Shown here piece by piece: positions 43,728 to 54,985 of a stretch of 64,000 nt of DNA (the first letter of the stretch is position 1; each line of letters begins with the position of its first letter). The notes beneath the pieces were generated by a model. It did not search any database and was not told where the DNA came from. It saw only the letters and a program-made list of their open reading frames with translations. The position numbers were made by a program, and so were the translations under genes. The stretch is from Macrostomum hystrix (taxonomy: Eukaryota; Platyhelminthes; Macrostomidae): NCBI GenBank assembly GCA_950097015.1, contig CATNEN010000039.1, positions 7,084,501 through 7,148,500 on the forward strand. Direction: 5' to 3'.

Positions 43728-46700
43728 ATGGCTATGATAATTCGGCTGCAGAATCTATCATGGAGTGCGCAGGCGGCCGACATTAGGCGCTTTTTTTCTG
43801 GACTGTTTATACCGGAGGGAGGCGTCCATATTGTTGGCGGCGAATTCGGCGATGCGTTCATTACGTTTGGCGGCGAAGACGACGCCAGGTTGGCGTTGCG
43901 ATTGGATGGCCAGCAGCTCTGCGGCGAGATAGTTAAGCTTTTCATCAGTTCAACTAGCGAGATGCAGAATGTTGTGGCTCGAGCTAAGCAAGCAGCAGCA
44001 GCTGCTGCAGTCGTCCCTGCACTTCAGCCTCAGCACCAGCAGCAACTACCTCAGTCAACGACGAGTCGCCAGCCGCCTTTCGTCGCTACTGTTCCGCCTC
44101 CTAATGCTCTAATGCAACTGCCAACTACTCAACAGGTCAGAATTATATGATATCTCTTGTTTGCAGTACACTCATCTGCTTTGTTGGAACGCCTATGGGG
44201 TAATTTTTTATAGTGCGGAAAGTTTCGAATATGCTCTTGATTTTTAGTTAGGCTTACCTTCCTGTGAGACTCGGAAGGCACATGACACAAGTAAATCTAA
44301 GAATCGTAGGTCCAATACTTTTTCTCTCAATCTTAGACCTTCAACCTTAATATTTCAACAATAGCTGGCCTTTTCGTTATAGGTTGCATTAAGATCGAAG
44401 GCACACAATTGTTATCTAGTAATTAAGTAGCACGACTATATTAATCATAACCTTTTAAATTTCAGCCTCAGAGCTTCTCGCGGGATCTGGCTGTCGGATA
44501 TCCGCCAGAAAAACGTAGCCGAGGAGCCGCCGATCCTTACGGCTATGCTGACTACGACCACCAGACAGTGAGCAGCGTTGCCATGGCATCTGGCAAAGCA
44601 AGTGTTGATGACCACAGTATCAATTCTTCTGCAAAAATTCGTGATAATGCGTCAAGTTTCACAAGAACAGACGATAAAGCGTTCAACGGGCGTTCGCAGT
44701 ATCAGCGATCTAATGAAGTGGTTGACAGTGTCGGCTATATAAGAAAAGATAGATCTGATGCTGGTAATCAATTTCATTCAGAAGCAGGTGGCATGCTTCC
44801 TGCTGCCATGGATCGGTTTGAACCTGGTAGTGGCGTTCAATTTCAGTCTGGTCGGAGTCATGCTATTAGCGATCAATTTCCACACGGCAGCGGTCCGTTT
44901 CCGCCTAGTAGCGGTGATCGCATTCTACCTGGCAACGTTGATCAAGTTCAAACTGCCATCGGCGATAGATTTTCTTTGATGCGCAATTATCAGCGTTCAA
45001 ATGTCGGCAGCGAACGAAAACCACCAGGCAGTGGCAACGCCTACTTTAGACAGGAGCATCCCCAACTGACTGAACCAGAACCTGGCTTGCAGCTGCGTAG
45101 TGAAGTACCGTCACAACTGTATGCTCAATCCAACTGTGAACACGATCCTATAACTGCATTTAGCGGCAACATGAGCCAGCTCTATGCAAATCGGTTTATA
45201 AACCCTCATCATCCTGATCAACCTTCAGATCCAGCGAGTCATGCTGACAGAGATGAAGCTATAGCTCCTCACCTAGGAGGAAATCGTCGTGAACCTGTGC
45301 AGCAACAGCAATCTGGAGAGTTACCAAGACGAGATTTACAGCATAGCAGGTCTGAGAATCGTCAACACTACCCACAGAGTGGTGCTGAAAAATCGAATGT
45401 AGTGAGCGATTTTCCTCCACATCAGACATCGCAGCAGCGTCCGCCTCTTAATAGCCGCGCCAGAATAGATGCAGAAAAATCCGTTATGGCTTTCAATGAA
45501 CAATCAAATTCAAATGTTGAAGATTTGGCTTACTCATCTTTCAGTGAGCAGCGTATCTTGGCGAACGATTTCTTCCATTGGCCCTCGTTGCAAGAGACCA
45601 TGGGGCGCGGACGTGGTCGTGGCACTGGTCGCAGTGCTTTCACTGATAAAAACTTAGATCACACGCATCAGCAGGGTTTCGATTATCAAGAGAGACCAAT
45701 TGCAGTAAAAGACTACCAGTTCCAGTCTTCAGATGATGGAATCACTCAACACAGCTTCTTCGAAAGAGAATACGGCGAACAAGATATTCAAGGACATCAA
45801 GATGCTCTGTTACTAGAAACAAAGGAAAAGGTACATAGCTTTGAAGAGCGTTCTGATTTAACCAAAAAACGAGACGGTTTGACTGGTGTCTCCGAAAAAC
45901 GTGGCGGTGAATCCGGCTTTGCTGAAGAACAGGATCGCCACCCTGCCTTTACTGAAGGACGTGGCGGTGGACCTGGATTTTCTATGGGCCGTGGCAGTCG
46001 ACCTGGATTTTCCATAGGCCGTGGCGGTGGACCCGGATTTTCTATTGGCCGAGGCGGTCGACCTGGAGTTACCGAAGGCCGTGGCGGTGGACCAGGATTG
46101 TATGAAGGCCGTGGCAGTCGACCTGGATTTCCCGAAGCCCGTGGCGGTCGACCTGGATTTCCCGAAGCCCGTGGCGGTCGACCTGGATTTCCCGAAGGCC
46201 GTGGTGGTAGACCTGGATTTACCGAAGGCCGTGGTGGTAGACCTGGATTTACCGAAGGCCGTGGTGGTGGACCAGGATTGTCTGAAGGCCGTGGCAGTCG
46301 ACCTGGATTTCCTGAAGCCCGTGGCGGTCGACCTGGATTTCCTGAAGCCCGTGGCGGTCGACCTGGATTTCCTGAAGCCCGTGGCGGTCGACCTGGATTT
46401 CATGAAGCCCGTGGCGGTCGACTTGGATTTAACGAAGGTCGTGGCGGACGACCTGGAATTTCCGAAGGTCGTGGTGGTCGAGCTGGTTTTACCGAAGGAC
46501 TGGGCGGTCGGCCTGGATTTAACGAAAGACGCGGTGGTCGGCCTGGCTTTACAGAAGGACGCGGCGGTCAACGTGGTACCATCGAAGCTCGTGGCGTTCG
46601 ACAAGGATTCAATGAAGGACAAGGCAAACAGTCAGGCTTCATTGAGGAAAAAGATAGCTTATTTCAGGAGCATGACCTTTTGTCTAGCCCTTTTGAAGGG

Positions 46701-49463
46701 CGAAGTGGTGGTGGAGAATCAAGTATTTTAGAAGAATCGGGCAGGCATGTGGACTTTCAGGAAAGCGGTCCTAGTCATGCAGACTTTAATGAGGGTGGAG
46801 GCGATAAAACTAGATTTCAAGGACGATCTAGCTTCTCTGATGAAATTGTTGGCGAGACTTGTCTTTTGAAACATCCTTACGAGCAACCTTTAGAATCTGG
46901 AGCTCTTTCTAAGTACGCATTCTCTGAACGAAAAGGCCATCTTTCTGGCTTTTCTGTGAGCCGAGATAGCGGTTCGAATCTCACTGAACAACATGTAACC
47001 CATGTCACGTCACAGAAAGGCAGCCACCCGTTTGGTTCTAAAGAATCCGGTGTTGCTAATAAGAGAATTTTTTCTGCTAGACAAAGCGGTGTTTCTGGCT
47101 TCTCTGAAAGTGGAGAAAATTTGTCCGATACCACCGAAAGGCGAGTCTCTCAGTCAAGCCTTCTGGATGGTCCTCCAGACCATCTTATTCGTTTTGATGG
47201 ACGAAGCCTATTATCTGCATCAGAAGTTCAATCTTCTGATTTCTCTATTGGCCAGGATGTTCGACACGAAGCTAGTTACTCTACTGGAAAGGGTGGACAG
47301 GCGATGCGGGGCATGTCTAGTGACCAAGCTACTCTGCCTGGCAGTTCAAATCGCTCGAATGAACACCGGTCTTCTGAACGGGATTTTCAAGCCTCGAATT
47401 GTCTACCTCTTACTCGCACATCACCACTGATGCTTCCGCCGACCAGACTTCCAGAAGAACCTCGTCCTTTGATGGAAAATGCACTTCAGCCAAGGCCTGA
47501 GTCATCTGGTATTTTTTCTAGTCAACGAATGGCACCTCCAAGACCAATCACGTCGAATGATTTGCTTCTAGCGCAGGCTCCTGCGTCACAGACCTCGACT
47601 GCTCAGTCCCCAAAGAAAGAATTAGAAGTCACAGCAGACGCTGTTGCGCCTTCTTCAAAACCAATTTCCGCGTCTGTCACCTCACGCGGTCGAGGTATAG
47701 GTTTTCGACGAAGCCGTTTTGACAACGTCAATGATAGCGCAAGTGTTGAGGTCAAATCCAATGATGGAGTTGAAATCGTATCGACGATTCCGTCGCAGCC
47801 ACCTGGAACTGGGCGTGGTATCGCTTTTGCATTGGCTCGTTCCCGGATGCCCGCGATTGGCGCTGTACTCAGATCACCTCAAGAGCCGCTACAAATGCAA
47901 CCCCAAAGGCAGTCACCGTTCCAACCACCGGAGCAGGATCCTATCTCTGCAATTCTTCGCAGCATCCGGAACAGCTGTGATTCTGGTGCATTATCTTCCG
48001 TGCCTCCACCCTATCGTCCCAGACCATGGCAGGTGTCTCAAACCGGGAGTAATGCTTCAACAATGTCAGTTCCTATGCTATCCATGCCTGAGACTGAGTC
48101 TGAGGCCAAACCTGACCAACCAGTTAATCAGCTTATTGTACCAACACCACAGTCACCAAAGCCGCTTGTAATTTCTCCTTCAAAAGTGGAGTCCTCTTGT
48201 AGTGCTATTATTTCATCCGAGGCTGCTTCCAAAGAAGCTGCGAAAACAGTTGCCAGTTTATTAACTGGTCCTAGTAAGTACATTCGTGGAAAAAACGACG
48301 TACACTACCTTGCTCTTCGTGACGTACCGCTTGATGCCCGGTATAACGATGTGATCGCCGCCCTACCGACTGGAGTTCGCCTCTCACACTCAAGCATTAA
48401 GTACGAAGCTGATGCGCTTCGACGCCGTACTGGCCATGCCTATATTCGCCTGATTAACCCAGCCGATCAGCGTCGTTGTCTTGACGCTCCCAAAGCATCG
48501 TCTAGTAAAATACATATTCGACAATCATGCGAGCACGAGTTTGTCAGCGCTAACGACCCAACACTGAGTAGTGAAAAACTTACGACGGAGACTAGTACAC
48601 CTCCGCTGAGTTATCCACCGTGTCCTTCACCCTACCACGATGATTGCTGCCTGGAGATTAGCGGTCTGCCGAAGCCTATTCTTCGCGAAGATATAGTATC
48701 TAATTTTGGCCAATCGGCTATCACTGATCCCGCAAATGATATTTTTATTGACCAAACAAAGTGCCTCTTAACGGCCACTGCTTATGTTCACTTCTCCTTA
48801 TATAGCGAATTCCAGTCTGCCCTCACTACCGATGCAGGGAAACTTTTTCCTGGAGCCTCAATGTGCGCCATATCAATGATTCAATTTCGAGAATATGCCA
48901 AAATCTCTCAAAAGGCGGCTGTTTCGCCACCAGGCGACATTAGTGTGGACTTCCGACTGACCCGTGAGCAACGTCTTGCTGCTAGTCGTGCTCAAAGCGG
49001 GGGTGATGTTAAGACTGACGATAGCAAAATGGTTTGCGTCGAGGTGCAGAACCTACCTCTAGATGCCACTACACAAGATCTACGCGACTTTTTCCATCCA
49101 TCTACTATCGAGCCAGACGCTATCCAGCTAATTGTGCGCGGCTCCTGTCTGCAGGCTTTCGTCCAATTCGTCGATGCCAAAGTAGCTTCCGAAGCCTTGA
49201 AAAACAACAAGCGCCGATTGCGCAGCGTGTCTCTCTCTCTGCGCTTGCGCTCTCTCGCTCAGCGAAGGGAGGCACTAGCTGTACTAGCTTCTAGCGCAAC
49301 AGCCGCCCTCCCAGAAATAGCAAAGGCATCCGACTCTAGTTGTAAGGAGGGCAGTGGCTCGCGACCACCTTTGCATAGGCAGTCGCCTTCATCTTCAGCC
49401 TCGAAATCTTCGACGAAGCGGTATAGGCGGCGTAGTCATGGCAAACGCAGCGACAAGCGCTAA
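43728..49463 (+). CDS. RBM12: RBM12-like RNA-binding protein with four RRMs and an expanded GRGG repeat region, two exons
   Basis: Exons 43728-44135 and 44466-49463 join in phase 0 to give 1801 residues, about twice vertebrate RBM12. RRM1 (about 2-80) has the family hallmarks IIRLQNLSW, ADIRRFFSGLFIPEGGVHIV and GDAFITFGGEDDAR. A Gln/Ala-rich linker follows, then a long low-complexity region with a repeat of about 23 ten-residue units (RGGRPGFPEA type, about 633-860). RRM2 (about 1414-1485, VHYLALRDVPLDARYNDVI), RRM3 (about 1530-1625, CCLEISGLPKPILREDIV) and RRM4 (about 1658-1740, MVCVEVQNLPLDATTQDL) follow, with a basic RS-like tail. RBM12 proteins are nuclear RNA-binding proteins of poorly defined role. 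The first ATG has context GCCATGG. An AATAAA lies 160 bp after the stop codon. Whether it is closer to RBM12 or RBM12B cannot be settled by eye. Confidence 0.92.
45945..46625 (+). repeat. 30-bp coding minisatellite in the RBM12-like exon
   Basis: About 23 copies of a 30-bp unit encoding RGG(R/G)PGF(P/T/S)E(A/G), for example CGTGGCGGTCGACCTGGATT plus ten bases. Runs of near-identical neighbours (46120-46200 and 46290-46410) show recent duplication. The unit length preserves frame on both strands, which creates a 254-codon shadow frame on the minus strand. RGG-type repeats typically bind RNA and can drive phase separation (general knowledge). Confidence 0.9.
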
Positions 49464-49622
49464 GGGTGCATCAAAATATTACCCTTTGTTGATGTTGATC
49501 TAAGCATGGTGAGGCTCAGTCTTAAGACTGTTCGATTATTTTAATTTGGGTCTCAGGGAGTAAAAATACATTAAAAGGCAGATTTTTTAACTATGAATGA
49601 AAATGAAAATAATTTGTCGCTA

Positions 49623-49628
49623 AATAAA
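49623..49628 (+). terminator. Candidate polyadenylation signal of the RBM12-like gene
   Basis: AATAAA located 160 bp after the TAA-side end of the coding region, in AT-rich sequence. An ATTAAA occurs earlier at about 49569. Confidence 0.55.
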
Positions 49629-49982
49629 GAATTAACTTTCTTTCAGTAAGCTAGACACAGATTTTACGAATTCCCCTACATTTCTCTCTTCGATTCAAAG
49701 ACGCTTTTGATTGCAAGGAACTTGATTCAGTTAAAAGTATTTTAGCTAAAAATCCGGGCTGTTGCTATCAAGGTGTCATCGTCAGCTTCTTTCTGTCTGT
49801 TTGCTGCAACTGTGAAAATATTGACCATGACAGGGACCATGACATTGTCGGGGACAGGGACGGGGCCATTTCGCATTCCGACAATTAATCTTTCACTCAG
49901 TTTAATTCCTAAACCTAGTGCTACGCGCACTTAAGCCAAGATCTTAGCGGCACTCTAAATTCAGACCGAAAAAGCCATTGGT

Positions 49983-50440
49983 ATGGGGGGTGAGTGGCAG
50001 AGCTGTCGATCCGTTTGCCTCTTGCACTCAGGTCCCTGAGCAGATTTCGCAGATTTCCGCACATTCTGAGGCGCTGCCGCAGAGAGAAGGCTTGGGGACC
50101 TATCGTGCAATTCAAGCCCTTAAGAGTCAGTCTCCAAGGCACAATGAAAGTGTACACTGACTGACGATGAGACAGTCAGGCAGATGTACACACCTTTTTG
50201 AGCGTATGCCAGCGTACAGTATCCGTGTCTGTGTGTGCTCAAGAGTCAGCGGAATGGGCAGAATTGCCTCTTATTTTCGGGCGTGCTCAGGTTGCCGCCC
50301 ACGGCACCGGGCATCAGAGGACGCCCGCCTTACCGAGGAGGAGAGTTCTAAGAATTGCCTCCTCGTTGGCTGTGGGTCTACTGTCACAAAATAATGTACA
50401 ATTGCCCGCAGCCCTCCTGCAATTGTTATTTTTATTTCGT
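49983..50440 (+). mobile_element. tRNA-derived SINE, full-length-like copy
   Basis: The head GGGGTGAGTGGCAGAG is followed by a degenerate B box, GAGAGAAGGCTTGGGG, a middle segment shared with the minus-strand copy at 21.5-21.9 kb (GTACACTGACTGACGATGAG, GGCAGATGTACAC), GCCTCCTCGTTGGCTGTGGG and the 3' end TTGCCCGCAGCCCTCCTGCA with a TTATTTTTATTT tail. It is the longest copy of this family in the window. Confidence 0.75.
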
Positions 50441-50578
50441 TCGTTTCTAATGACATACTAACGTCGGTGAGACAGCGTCGAGAACCTTTGAAAGGAGCCT
50501 CGTGTTCGTTCACCTCCGTGTTCACTCAATTGCTCGGGCGCAAGTGTTAAACATCGTTGACTGTCTGCTGATAGTGTC

Positions 50579-50764
50579 ATGTGGCGTTATGCCACTAAGT
50601 CTGGTCGCCCACAATCAGGCACAGGACATGGCCAAATGACTCACAATTTAGTGGATGATAAACCGTCTCTGAGTAGTGCTGAAAGCGGAGATAACCAGCA
50701 GTCAACCCATCGGTGGCAGAGCGGCACCCGGCGACGTAAAGCTAGACGCCATTTTCAGAATTAA
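50579..50764 (+). other. Small open frame of 61 codons, coding status unknown
   Basis: ATG at 50579 opens MWRYATKSGRPQSGTGHGQM and ends TRRRKARRHFQN. The composition is polar and basic and not obviously repeat-derived, but no family is recognised and no splice partner was found. It lies between two SINEs. Listed only because nothing else fits here. Confidence 0.15.
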
Positions 50765-50868
50765 AATGAGTCCGCCTGTCATTGCATAGCTCTAGGCACT
50801 CATCTAGAAGTCTTGGAATTAAAACCGACAAAATACTAAAATTTACTCATGAGTAACTAAAAACAAGC

Positions 50869-51000
50869 AGTGGGGGTCAGTTGCAGAGCGGCTAACGTGT
50901 TTGCCTGTCGCGACAACGTCCCTGAGCTTGATTCCGTGGCGATTCCACACCTTGACATAATACTCGTGGTAGTAAAAAAAACCCAAATGCAAAAGCGGAA
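50869..51000 (+). mobile_element. tRNA-derived SINE fragment
   Basis: The head reads GGGGTCAGTTGCAGAGCGGC with a B-box-like GAGCTTGATTCCGTGGCG, after which the family body is lost. It is a 5' fragment of the SINE family seen at 9.7, 21.7 and 50.0 kb, or a shorter relative. Confidence 0.6.
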
Positions 51001-54000
51001 CAGCAGCGTTATAGCATGAATAACCGGCGCTAGCCGTCCCTATAATCTTCTGAGCATAAATTTATTTGACTTATTTGTTCAATTTGCCTGTCAAATTGAA
51101 TTTTGACTGGCATAATGAAGCAATGGTATTAGGGTGAAACGGGTAGAGTGAAAGTTAGAAGTTAAAAACGAGTAAGCAAGTCTACTCAATGTAACTACAA
51201 ATTGCCTTACGCTAATAACACTCATGGTTGGCCTTTTGTTTATGGAAACAGGCCATTTTTAACTTTTTACTGGGTCTTATATACCTAAGTTTAGTAAAAA
51301 ACTTTTTTCCTGAAGTTTTATCAGTAAAATCATGTGTTCAATCAAAGGCAGTGCGGATCGGAGTCTTCTTATTGTCGGATGTTGGCTCAGTTATCTTCAT
51401 TCGTTCATTTTCATGAGGCTCGTTCGAGCATCAGTTGTCTGCACTTTCTTGAAGTCCTTTAGGTGAGACAAAGCCACTAAAATGCAGTGATCTTAGCCCC
51501 TCTGTGATTATGATTTGTTGCAATCTCAACTCAATGCTCAGGAAATTTTACGAACCGGAAGAAGCTGGTCGAGCTGTCGAGTAACCAGTGGAGGTATCTG
51601 CCTCCCACATGTTTATGCAACATTTAGGCTTGATCTATTTTTCTAGTGGCTTTTGCTCATGCATTACAACTTTCATTTCCAAGAATCATCCGTGCCTACT
51701 GTCATGATCTGCATAAGAATATAATGAAGTAGGCGTAGGAACGAGGACTGGGCCACGGCCTGCCACTTTAATCGCTCTTCGCCTATGCTTATTGAATGAC
51801 AAAATCATCAATAAGCTAAAATGTCGCTCTGTAGTCATCTGGCCAGCAAGGTGTTCTGAAATTGTCCTAGTAGAAACGCGCGAAACCCTTACCTTCAAAT
51901 TTCGGGCCTTGCCTGCTGAATAGTTAAGGGGCTTCAATCTAGCTCGTATGCCTTAACCGCGGCCTGCTCAGTTGACGCAAACAACCAGAAAATCTTTAAG
52001 TTCGACAAACCGCATGTTGAGAAGCAAGTTATTTGTCTTCTGATCCTATAGTTCAGCTTGACACCGTCAGTTAATTGCTGACTGCTTGCAGATTTGTGCT
52101 GTAGCGTCCGGCAAATCGTCCTGAATGTTATAGCGCAAAGTGTATTGTCATACATTCTTTAAGTGGCTATAATCTTTATCAACTAACTTTACCAAAACAA
52201 TCCCGGTCTCTTTTTAAAATAATTAAAACGCTCAGTGCGATGTGGAGGGCATTGGCTGCCCAAAAGCTCGATTGAAGGGCACAGCTAAAATGAAAATCAA
52301 ATCAGCTTTGTGGTGACGAATGGTTCCTGTTCTGGCAGTCAAGTTTTCTGCCTACTAATAAAACTACTGTGGCAGTTAGGAGCCAAAACTTAAATATGCA
52401 TTTTTACGTTGAAGTGGTGGAAAGTTACATGTACCTATGCGATTGAAAAAACGAACATAATAATTCATCGAGGGTCGTAATGATAATTTAATTATTCCTA
52501 AGACAAGTCGCTGCATCTTACTGTTCTCCAAAACTTTCAGTCTAATTATCCTGGCACTCCAGCTCGTCACTAGAGCGCATTTAAGGCCATCAATCGTGCG
52601 GCAACAGAGAGAACAACGAATATTCCGCTGCTACGTGCCAATGTGTTGTCATAATATTTAATATATGTACGTCACTAACAATTGTCAGTGTTATTTTGAT
52701 CAGAGGCGCGTGTATGATTGTTGCGCCTCTGATTTATATGCGCCTTGAAATTTGAAATTTTGAAATTTAAAATGAAATTTTAAAAGCTCTAGCCTGTTCA
52801 GAATCAGAACTTGGGGTGCATTATCAAACATCAAAAGCTCGGGAACAAAGCTATGATCTATTTTTAGGACCAGAAACTGAATTTTTGAGGTATCATAAAA
52901 TAACTGACGTACTGTTAACGTTCTTCAAGCATTTACGCTTTTGCAAATTCAGTCCTACCGTTCACTCTGCTGGCACTTTGACAAGTTCTGCGAGGCGGAT
53001 GTTGACCATTGATCGCGTACAGCTGGTTCAAAGCAACATATGCCCACAGAGCTACTTATGGTAATATGATTGTGTCTAATGGAGAAGTTCGAGTTTTAAG
53101 AATTGAAATCGTGATTTCGCTTGATCCTAAATGAGTAGAATCGGCAACGATCTGAAAGTTAAGTTTAACTCCATATTAGCCTCTAGCTGTGGTAACGTAG
53201 AGTGGAGTTACTTTTTTAAAACTGGCAGTGCAAATCCATGGCTAGCTAAAAATCCCCAAAACAACTTTGATTAAGTATCAAACTACGGTAAGCGAATCAG
53301 AGCTGCGTACTCGTTGCTAGTTTCCCTGGTTAAAAGTACTATTTTGAAGGTACTTTTGGTTAGCTTTCATGTACTTTTGTGTGCACCAAATTGTGCTTTA
53401 GTAGGAATAGTAGCATGTCGAAAAGTGAGGTATAACAACTGCGAAAACCGCTTTTTTACGTCATCTATTTTTCTTACCGTTATTATCAGAACCTCGTTTA
53501 TTGCTTTGATCGGCAGTTTAACCATGAGCCCCCGAGGTCCTTCCGCCATTCTGTCCACCCATAGTGCCGATCATATGCTCTCCTTCCTAAAAATGTAATT
53601 CGGATCTTAATACTACTAATTTAACAGCTTACTTTCAGTAGTAAACTCGTAGATAAATCTGAATGAAAATTCATCAGTTTCGGAGGCAGTAGACTATTCC
53701 CTTCGCTTGTCAAAATTTCTTGTTACATCTAATAATTTATCGCAGTTTTTACTGACTAACCACGAGTTAGGTGCACTGTGAGCAGTTTAATTAAAATACA
53801 TCGTTTTGCATACTCTCGAGCAATTTCATTTTCCGTTAGTTTTTCATTATATTTGTCTGCTAGTTTACCTTGTTTGTTACTCTCTTACTTTTATGTTGTT
53901 GTGAGGTGTGCGTGTTAATTAATTAAAAAGGAGCTGTTACTTATGTATTGTTCTGTTTGTGCATGCTTTGTTTCTATCACAGTTTTTAAAAAATAAGATA

Positions 54001-54539
54001 ACACGATGCATTAAATACATGTTATTCATACGAATTCTTCATGTAATTCAAGTGCGCGGTGCTATTATAACAAGCTTGTGGATGTTAACATGTTCAATAT
54101 ATTGCGCAACTGTTTGTTGCATTAATTATAATACTAAAAGTATATTTGTTTCTAAGCTTCGGTTTTTTCTTTTGGCCGGCATTAAGTTTACATGTACATT
54201 GCATAACATGTGCGAAATTTTCCTCGCATAATGCGTAGCTAATACTGCCGGTGAGATGAAGTCAACTTATAAATATTCTGGCTGTAGATTAAGCATCGCA
54301 TAAGTAATATATATCATGGTTTTTAGGTCGGTATGTGTTTAAATCTCGAGAGCCGAAGGCTGAAATACCGACCATAAAAGACAATGACATTATCTATCTT
54401 TTACTACTTTCATTTCCAGGATTTATTCGAAAAAATCCCTGAAACTTATTACTTCCTTCCTTCCTTCGCTGATTTTGTCGAAGGCTGCGAGTAAATCAGT
54501 CTAACAGCCAGGCACAGCCTAAGGGACTCTACATGTAGC
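51001..54539. other. Long intergenic stretch, nothing recognised
   Basis: AT-rich DNA with only short open frames, none with protein-family resemblance. Introns of an unseen gene cannot be excluded. Confidence 0.4.
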
Positions 54540-54985
54540 AGCACAGAGGTCTGCTCTTTAATTTTGTCTATGGCTGTGAGTCTGTGTATACCAGCCTGTA
54601 TAAGACTAGCAGCACAGAGGTCTGCTCTTTCATTTTGTCTATGGCTGTGAGTCTATGTATACCAGCCTGTATAAGACTAGCAGCACAGAGGTCTGCTCTT
54701 TCATTTTGTCTATGGCTGTGAGTCTGTGTATACCAGTCTGTATAAGACTAGCAGCACAGAGGTCTGCTCTTTCATTTTGTCTATGGCTGTGAGTCTGTGT
54801 ATACCAGTCTGTATAAGACTAACAGCACAGAGGTCTGCTCTTTCATTTTGTCTATGGCTGTGAGTCTGTGTATACCAGTCTGTATAAGACTAACAGCACA
54901 GAGGTCTGCTCTTTCATTTTGTCTATGGCTGTGAGTCTGTGTATACCAGTCTGTATAAGACTAACAGCACAGAGGTCTGGTCTGG
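54540..54985. repeat. 71-bp minisatellite
   Basis: About six copies of a 71-bp unit containing CAGCACAGAGGTCTGCTCTT, TCATTTTGTCTATGGCTGTG and ATACCAGTCTGTATAAGACT. Copies differ at one or two positions; the first is truncated. Confidence 0.95.

Noticed and set aside
45858-46731. Minus 254-codon and shifted + 236-codon frames
   Set aside because: They are shadows of the 30-bp coding repeat of the RBM12-like gene; the real frame has RRMs on both sides.
53314-53598. 94-codon + frame with a hydrophobic start
   Set aside because: No family resemblance and no supporting splice or regulatory signals; treated as chance.
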